Source: Manis javanica
Taxonomy: Eukaryota > Chordata > Mammalia > Pholidota > Manidae
Reading direction: 5' to 3'
Length of the DNA: 64,000 nucleotides
Assembly (NCBI RefSeq): GCF_040802235.1
Contig: NC_133161.1
Span: 17,067,001-17,131,000, forward strand
Shown here piece by piece: positions 58,234 to 64,000 of the stretch. A program made the position numbers and the translations under genes. Under the pieces are notes generated by a model that saw only the letters and a list, made by a program, of their open reading frames with translations, had not been told where the DNA came from and made no database searches. Within the stretch, counting starts at the first letter, position 1. Each line of letters opens with the position of its first letter.

Positions 58234-59690
58234 TGGCACCTGCCCCAAGCAACACCCACAGAAGCAGTATTATCTTGGGGGGTTGGGGGAGGCAAAGGAA
58301 GACAAGATGCTTCGCTTCCAGCTTCCTGCCTGTGCTGGCCATCTTCAGGGGGAGACTGGCCAGAGGGCTCGGGTACTGTCCTGCTGCGGCGACTGGAACG
58401 AGGGAGCCGTGGAGCAGCGGCACGTGTCCCCGGAGGCCAGCGGGCAGAGGCACGCTGCAGACGGTGGGGTGCTCAGGAGGCAGGAGATGCAGGTGATGGC
58501 TGCTCTGTTGGCCCAGGAGAGATTGACAGTATTTTGTATATTTTGCGCATTTTCTTTTCTTTTTTTAAAAAAAATGCTCTTGTGGCCACCTAGCGTCTCT
58601 AGAATGTGTGTGTACAGCAGAACGCTCCCGTCACCCTTGGCCTGGCAATGGTCAGCAGCGAGCTTGGGCCCCACTGGCTCTTCCGGCCTGCCAGGAGGCG
58701 GGCTGGGTGCGCTGCACAGAAGCAGCTCGTGTGCCTTTACTTCCCTCAGGGCCGGTGGCGCGTCTCGGGATGAGGCAGGGTCTGAGGCTCTGCTCCCAGC
58801 CGCCCTCCCTCCCCCAGGGGCGGTGGTTTCCCAGTCCCTCTGTCGCTGGTGCTCCTCTCATTCTTTGGACTTGGGCTCCGAGGGTGGCATGGAGCCAGCT
58901 CCCAGGCCCTCTGCCAGAGCACGTCAGCCAGGTTGCTGGGGCTGGAACTTGGGATGCCAGCCATCCCCCCTGTTCCCACTGCACCCACAGCCCCACCCAT
59001 GGCCCACCCTCGGCTCCCTGGCCGGGGTGGGGGGACCTTGAAGAGGCAGAGGCTCCCACAGGGTGAGGAGAAATGGGAGGCCTCTCTTCTCCCGCTCGCA
59101 TCTCCATCTGTGGTGGGCGAGGCCTGGGCCTGGTGCTCCAACACTTGGTGGGGCAGCCTTGCTGCAAAGCTGCTTGGCATAGTCATGGTAGAGCCTCTGT
59201 GGGCTCCAGCCCAGTTCTGGGGGTGCAAGCCTGGAGTGGGGGTACTCCCACTTAGCTCCTTTTGGAAAAATCTTGAAGGAATTGGGACTAAAACTGGATC
59301 CATTGTGCTGGGAGTTGGGGGTAAAGTAGGGAGATATTTTTGTGGCTCAATTATGAGAAAACTCCAGAAGTCACACATTTGTATACTCACCTCGCTCTTG
59401 TTTTGAGCTTGGCTCGCATTTGGGTAACTGATTGGGTGATGGATTCTACAACACTGCCTAAAAATGCAAAACCAAACCAAAGCACATTAACCTCTGATCT
59501 TTTGAAATTAGCAAATGCAGTATAACCCCTTGAGCGTTGAGGCCAAACCTGCCCCCTCCTGGCCCTCACTCCATTCTCTGTGCTTGTCAGGATGCGGTCA
59601 TCCTGGTGTCCCTCCCTGTCCCCCCACCACCCCCTCCAGGATGAGCTCTCATCCTCTCGTAAAGCATGTCAATAAAACTTACCTCCCCTT
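58234..59690 (+). other. WDR91: WDR91 3' untranslated region
   Basis: The sequence is GC-rich for its first 900 bases and ends near the AATAAA at 59671. Long open frames here on both strands reflect composition, not genes. The span is inferred from the stop codon and the polyadenylation signal. Confidence 0.65.
59671..59676 (+). terminator. WDR91: WDR91 polyadenylation signal (AATAAA)
   Basis: CATGTCAATAAAACTTACC is the first canonical signal after the WDR91 stop, about 1.44 kb downstream. Confidence 0.75.
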
Positions 59691-59699
59691 CTAATACCT

Positions 59700-61340
59700 G
59701 TCCAGCATCTACCAAAACCGCAGTGGGACTCCTCCATTATCTTGGGCAATGGCCATGTAGAAGAAAAGTACCAAGCCAGACCAGTGTCAGCCCCTGAGCC
59801 CACAAGCCTGGTGCAGGTGCGGACCTGGCTCTGGCCTGGGCCGCGTGAGAGCCCATTGGGCATTGCTCTCTCGTCTTTGGGACCTGTCTGCACTTGCGGC
59901 TTTGCTCAGGCCCCCTGAGTGTGCCATGGGGATGTTGCAGCCCATCCAAATCCCACAGCTCAGGTTTCCTATCCCTGCTTGAACTTCTCTCCCTGCCAGC
60001 AGAAAACTTTTTATGCAGACACATAGGCTTCCTGCTCCTCAGACCTCATTTTTCAGCTGGCTGTGGCAAGAGGTTTTAAAGAGACAAATATGGAGGGAGT
60101 GATCCACTAACAGCAAGTATTTTCTGTTCCTTAACAAACAACATGATGCTTCTCCTCCAGTTAGACTTGGGTTTGTCCTGGTTTACAACTGGTGAGATCA
60201 GAGGAAACTAGATATCAGTGGTTTTAATACCTTTGCAGAAGCAGGTCCTGCCCACGTGGGTTGCCCTCCTGAAGAGGCCGGAGGCAGAGCCCAGGTTTAG
60301 CCCACAGCTAACTGACCCCAGTGCATGGCAGGTTGGTTTCGTGACTTGAAACCATCAATTTAGCTCCTTAAGCTTCCATTATTTAAACCTTCCCAGCCCA
60401 GCCTACCGCCCTAGGACTGAGGATGAATGTTCGAGAAGAGAGGTGAATATGCTTTAGAGAAACCAAGGGCACTCTGCAGCTGGAAGGGACGGATAGCTTC
60501 TGGTATCAGGCTCCAAGCTTCAGATCAAGGTCCCCTGCCATGCACCTCCAGTATATGGAGAGTATTCCATTATGAGCTGGTTTGTTGTAAATCATGTTTC
60601 AAATGGCTGTCTTGCTAATTTCACAATTTGGGGCTGACTGTTCTGATTATCCTTTTACCCCAAAATGCAGAAGGTTCACTGTGTTTGTGCTTGCATTCTT
60701 AGGTCAGGTCCCCAGCCTGGGGGTTTCTTTGCTGGTCTCTTTTAGGCTGCTTTAAGCAGCAAGTATGATTTTAATTAAAACTAGGCACTTAACTCTACTG
60801 TAAACTGTAGTGCTCAGCATCAGGCTGAAAGCAAACCACCCAGGCCACCTGGGCATCTGTGTGGAGGTGCCCTGTTCACAGAGGGAGCACCTTGGCCGCC
60901 AATCTGAGTGTTAAATACGGGTAACACATACTCCCTTATTTTAAGATAACAAATGGAAACAGAGTTTCTCTTCCTGCCCCTTGTGCCCCCTCCCCCAAGG
61001 TGCATGCCCCCAGCAGAGTGCATTGAACTTGGTTCCTGTAGGAATTCAGAGCTTGCAGAAATGCAGACCCTATTTCCCTTAGTTTCTGATTCCGGGGGCC
61101 CAGGGATTGACACTTTAACAAAGTCTGACCAGCAAGCCTCAAATAGGGCCACTTTTGGGAACATTTAAAGAAAAATTTTGCTAAATAGGAACTTGTTAAA
61201 GGCATTAGGGCAGACCTTATTTAAGGGGCCTACAACGGGTTTTGTAGTAGGGGAGAGATGGGGCTTAACTCCAATTACAACAAGGCAAAGTGGGAATTTA
61301 TAGCCAAGGATCAGGGCAGCGGTCAGCGGGTGGAAAATTA
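59700..61340. other. WDR91-CYREN intergenic stretch, no gene seen
   Basis: It is moderately AT-rich with no recognisable coding word, and lies between the WDR91 polyadenylation signal and the CpG island. The 25-base repeat is its only clear structure. Confidence 0.6.
60419..60443 (+). repeat. 25-base direct repeat, copy 1
   Basis: It starts GAGGATGAATGTTCGAGAAG and is identical over 25 bases to 61345-61369. Flanks differ on both sides. Confidence 0.9.
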
Positions 61341-61344
61341 CTAA

Positions 61345-61369
61345 GAGGATGAATGTTCGAGAAGAGAGG
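61345..61369 (+). repeat. 25-base direct repeat, copy 2
   Basis: Exact second copy, 926 bases after the first, just before the CpG island upstream of CYREN. Confidence 0.9.
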
Positions 61370-61449
61370 AGCAGCGAGGCTCAAAAGTCAGGGCCAAGTA
61401 AAGAAGAGAGTTTAGAGGAGCCTGGCTGGAGTCTGGCCAAGGAGAGACT

Positions 61450-62130
61450 GTCAGGACCGGGGACAGCAAGACCAGGCCTGTCGGTCATCCGCCCGCAGGC
61501 CCCGGGTCGGTGGCGGGGCTTGCTGACCTTCGTTCGCCGGCAGGGGGCGCACCCGGGCCTTTGCGCCCGCAGCCTGTGGGAGCCGGAAGTACGGGGCCGC
61601 GCGGAGCCACAGCCGGGCCAGGTCCCCACGGACGCTGAGGTCCAGGTGGGGCACGGGTCCCCACAACCGCCCCCAACCCACCTCCCTGGCCGCCCCGGAA
61701 GCTAAGAAGGGGCCGCTCGTCCGGGAGGCTGGAAGCCCGGCACCGCGGGCCGGATTGAGCGCGCCGTGCGGTCCCCAGGTCAGCGCGGCCCCGAGTGGAC
61801 GTCGCACCGCAGGTTGACGCTGGCTTGGTCGCTGCGAGCACGCGTGGCCCGGAGCCGCGGCTGGCTGCGCAGCGGGGGTGCGGGCGCATCGCCTGCCGGC
61901 GGGGCCCGGGTTCCCAGCGCCTGCGCTTCTCGGAGCCGGGGGCTGCCCGGCGGGCCGTTGGGCTCGGGGTATAGAGCCTCTAGGAGCTGGGTGCGAGACG
62001 TGGATGGCTATTTCAGAGCTTTCCGTGACCTTGTGCGAATCCTAAGGCACCGTTCCTCGTCTGGGAGATGGACTTACACCGCCTGCCTGGGGATCAAATG
62101 TCTGTGCATGGACCGCCCCGCGCCTAGCGC
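61450..62130 (+). promoter_or_regulatory. CYREN: CpG island, probable CYREN promoter
   Basis: Very dense CpG from about 61480 to 62000, with no TATA box. Possible plus-strand donors of a noncoding first exon are CAG|GTGGGG near 61646 and CAG|GTCAGC near 61778. A CTCF-like core, CAGGGGGCGC, lies at 61541-61550. Assignment to CYREN follows from its position 1 kb upstream of the first CYREN coding exon on the same strand. Confidence 0.75.
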
Positions 62131-63046
62131 CTAGCAGTGCTGTAGCAGTGGGAATGACTTCTTACCAGTGTCAGTATTTTGACAGAAATGAGGCAGTGGC
62201 GAAGGCCTGTCCTCTGGCCAGACGAGTTAGAATGATTCCTGCTGATTCTCCTTTTAACGTTGTCGACAGCCATTCCAGATGAGCAGTAAATGACGGAGCT
62301 ATGATTCAGACGAATCTCCCTGGCTGACCCTTTTCTAGGCAAACCTCGGCCCCAGGCAGAGCCAGTGTAGGTGGGGCCGGGAGCTGATTTCAGGGCTGCC
62401 TGCTACGTGGAGGGTGAAGGACCTGCGCTGTTTGAGTTACAGGTCGGGGACTATGCTTTAGGAGGAGGGGCTGAGGCCCTTTGGGGTTCTGCACCCGGAG
62501 GCTACGCAGAGCTGTGATCTCTGACCTCTTCTGCCGGCTCACCTTGGGCCAGTCGGAAGTCTCTGAATAAGGAAGGGTGTCTCTGTTGTGAAACCTTGCT
62601 GTGAATCGTATGGCCTCAGGGTTTCCTGTAACCACACCGTGGTAGAGGAAACAGCAAGTGTGGAGTTGGGGGAGGTGAGGGAGAGACCTTGAGAGTTTAC
62701 GTGCGGGGTAGGCTGGGCACCCTGGGGACAGTGAGAGTCTTGGGCGGCAAGGAGAAGGTGGGGTTCCTCCTTCCTTCCTTTCTCCTGGGAGGGTGCTCAC
62801 CCCTCTCCTGCTTCAGATGGCTCAGTGCAGAGGCTCCCGGAGGCTTTTCTAGTTGGGCCTGGCGGCCCCCAGCCCTGTGCTGAGTCAGGGGCTGCTCTGT
62901 GAAACCACCAGCCTGCCCAGCCCCCCACCGCCGGGGTCCTGCTCACTGTCCAGCTCACCTTTGGCCTGTCCTGACCAGTAATTTCGGCTGATGACTACAA
63001 GTATTCTAACTTATTAGAATTCACTGGACTTTGTTCTTCTTTGTAG

Positions 63047-63323
63047 GAATTGGAAGTTTTGACTCCCATTCAGAGCAAACTGACCTGTAATCCCAGATGT
63101 GATGAGGGTGGGATCTTCTGTCCTGAATTAGAAAAGCAAGTTATTGCACTTGGGCCCTGAGTCCTCTTCATGGGAGGCCAGAGATGGAAGCTGTAAAGTC
63201 TGGCAGTAAAAAGAGGGTCCTTCCCACATGGATGATGACCCAGGTGGCAGAGAAGAGCATGGTATCAGTGAAGACCCCCAGGAGGAGGAGAATGGCAGCA
63301 GTGCCCACAGTGGCTGCAGCAAG
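63047..63323 (+). CDS. CYREN: CYREN (C7orf49/MRI), first coding exon, partial gene
   Basis: CYREN is a small cell-cycle regulator of classical NHEJ that binds Ku and restrains end joining at S/G2. The acceptor TTCTTCTTTGTAG precedes 63047, and the ATG is at 63184. Coding runs to the AG|GTGGGG donor at 63323. The 46 complete codons read MEAVKSGSKKRVLPTWMMTQ, then VAEKSMVSVKTPRRRRMAAV and PTVAAA, with the last codon split. Human begins METLQSETKTRVLPSWLTAQ, so the match is clear. KKRVLPTWM at residues 9-17 is the Ku-binding motif shared with APLF. The basic TPRRRR follows. The C-terminal XLF-like motif lies in later exons outside the window. About 137 bases of 5' UTR precede the ATG in this exon. 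Confidence 0.92.
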
Positions 63324-63707
63324 GTGGGGCAACTGCGTGGGGTCCTGGGGAAGTAGGAGGCAGGGGGGCCGGGGCAGCGCAGGTGCTGGGGTGAGTTCTG
63401 TGTTGGCAGGACAGTGAGGTGGGTGGTCTTCCACTCTTCAGAGGTACCCAGGCTGCAGGAGGCAGAGAGAGCTGTGTTCTCACCAACAGGCAGCCGCTTC
63501 TGCTTCTGTTGGTGAACCTCCGCTGTCAAGCCCCCAGGTGTCAGCTCCCTCTCTCGGGGTTACACACAATAGCCAAGCTCTCAGAAACCAGTTGTCCAAA
63601 ATGCCAGTCTCTTTATTTGCAACTTAAAATGTGACCTCCAAGTGGTACTTCCTGTGGGCAGCTCTTAGGACAGACGGGAGCAGCAAGCTGCTAGATCTGC
63701 TTGCATC

Positions 63708-63727
63708 TGTGTGTGTGTGTGTGTGTT
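63708..63727. repeat. (TG)n microsatellite
   Basis: About nine TG units in the first CYREN intron. Confidence 0.85.
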
Positions 63728-64000
63728 AGTGTCAGTTTGATGCAGGACTGGCCATGATGCCTGTTTCAGATGCCTGGGGGAGTTGGCAGGGGGTAGGAGG
63801 CCGCCCACTGTCACCTCTGCAAACCCCCTGTGCATTACTGGTCATGAGGACTAGGAAGCTGTGTCTGTGCCGAGGAGGTCCTCACCCCTGGTGGGAAGGC
63901 CAGGGGATGCGGTTGCTGCTCTCATTGTCTTCCTCCTGGGAGACCTGAGACTGTCCCAGTGCCACTCTGTGCCTTTCTTTCAGACTTCCTACACTGAACA

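Noticed and set aside
58283..59480. Long open frames on both strands (252 and 244 codons) after WDR91
   Set aside because: They lie in the GC-rich WDR91 3' UTR, are Pro/Gly/Ser-rich, and match no family.
61381..61889. Overlapping open frames on both strands in the CYREN-side CpG island
   Set aside because: Open only because of GC content. Opposite-strand frames of equal length argue against coding.
63128..63529. Minus-strand open frames with hydrophobic stretches, considered as TMEM140
   Set aside because: TMEM140 is expected nearby on the minus strand. These frames do not resemble it and are antisense to the CYREN exon.

Overview
This is a nuclear genomic window from a placental mammal. 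It holds widely spaced exons with canonical splice sites, CpG-island promoters, and many old mammalian repeats (MIR, L2, MER5A-like, L1M). No Alu, rodent B1/B2, ruminant BovB or carnivore tRNA-Lys SINE was seen. Several young 5'-truncated L1 tails remind me of pangolin sequence. I hold that species guess loosely (laurasiatherian likely, pangolin possible).

Three protein-coding genes are readable, in the order STRA8 (minus), WDR91 (plus), CYREN (plus, first coding exon only). This is the mammalian STRA8-WDR91-CYREN neighbourhood (human 7q33). STRA8, the retinoic-acid-induced meiotic entry factor, has eight coding exons between 17538 and 712 and predicts 367 residues. It includes a bHLH-like N-terminus and a glutamate-rich exon. 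Its likely promoter at about 21.25-21.65 kb carries three CCAAT boxes, a GC box, nuclear-receptor half-sites and one CNCCTCAG motif.

The stretch from about 22 to 32 kb is intergenic and mostly decayed repeats: an L1 at 24.1-25.3 kb, antisense L1 3' sequence, MER5A, L2 and a long TA microsatellite. A CpG island at about 31.97-32.56 kb, with a CTCF-like site, starts WDR91. WDR91 has 15 coding exons between 32300 and 58233 and predicts 746 residues. It is a RAB7 effector in endosome maturation, and every exon is intact. Its third intron is a minor-spliceosome AT-AC intron (34750-36365). Its sixth intron (8.2 kb) holds an old LTR-like element and an antisense L1.

After the WDR91 3' UTR (polyadenylation signal near 59671) there is a second CpG island (about 61.45-62.1 kb). 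It is the probable CYREN promoter. The CYREN exon at 63047-63323 encodes the N-terminal Ku-binding motif. The rest of CYREN lies beyond the window.

The genes are not functionally coupled: meiosis entry, endosome conversion and NHEJ control. No CRISPR, operon or prokaryotic feature exists here. The structures I find most worth a second look are the AT-AC intron, a large imperfect inverted repeat in a STRA8 intron (2920-3455), an 800-base retroposed chimera that splits a MER5A copy, and a 25-base exact direct repeat upstream of the CYREN island.
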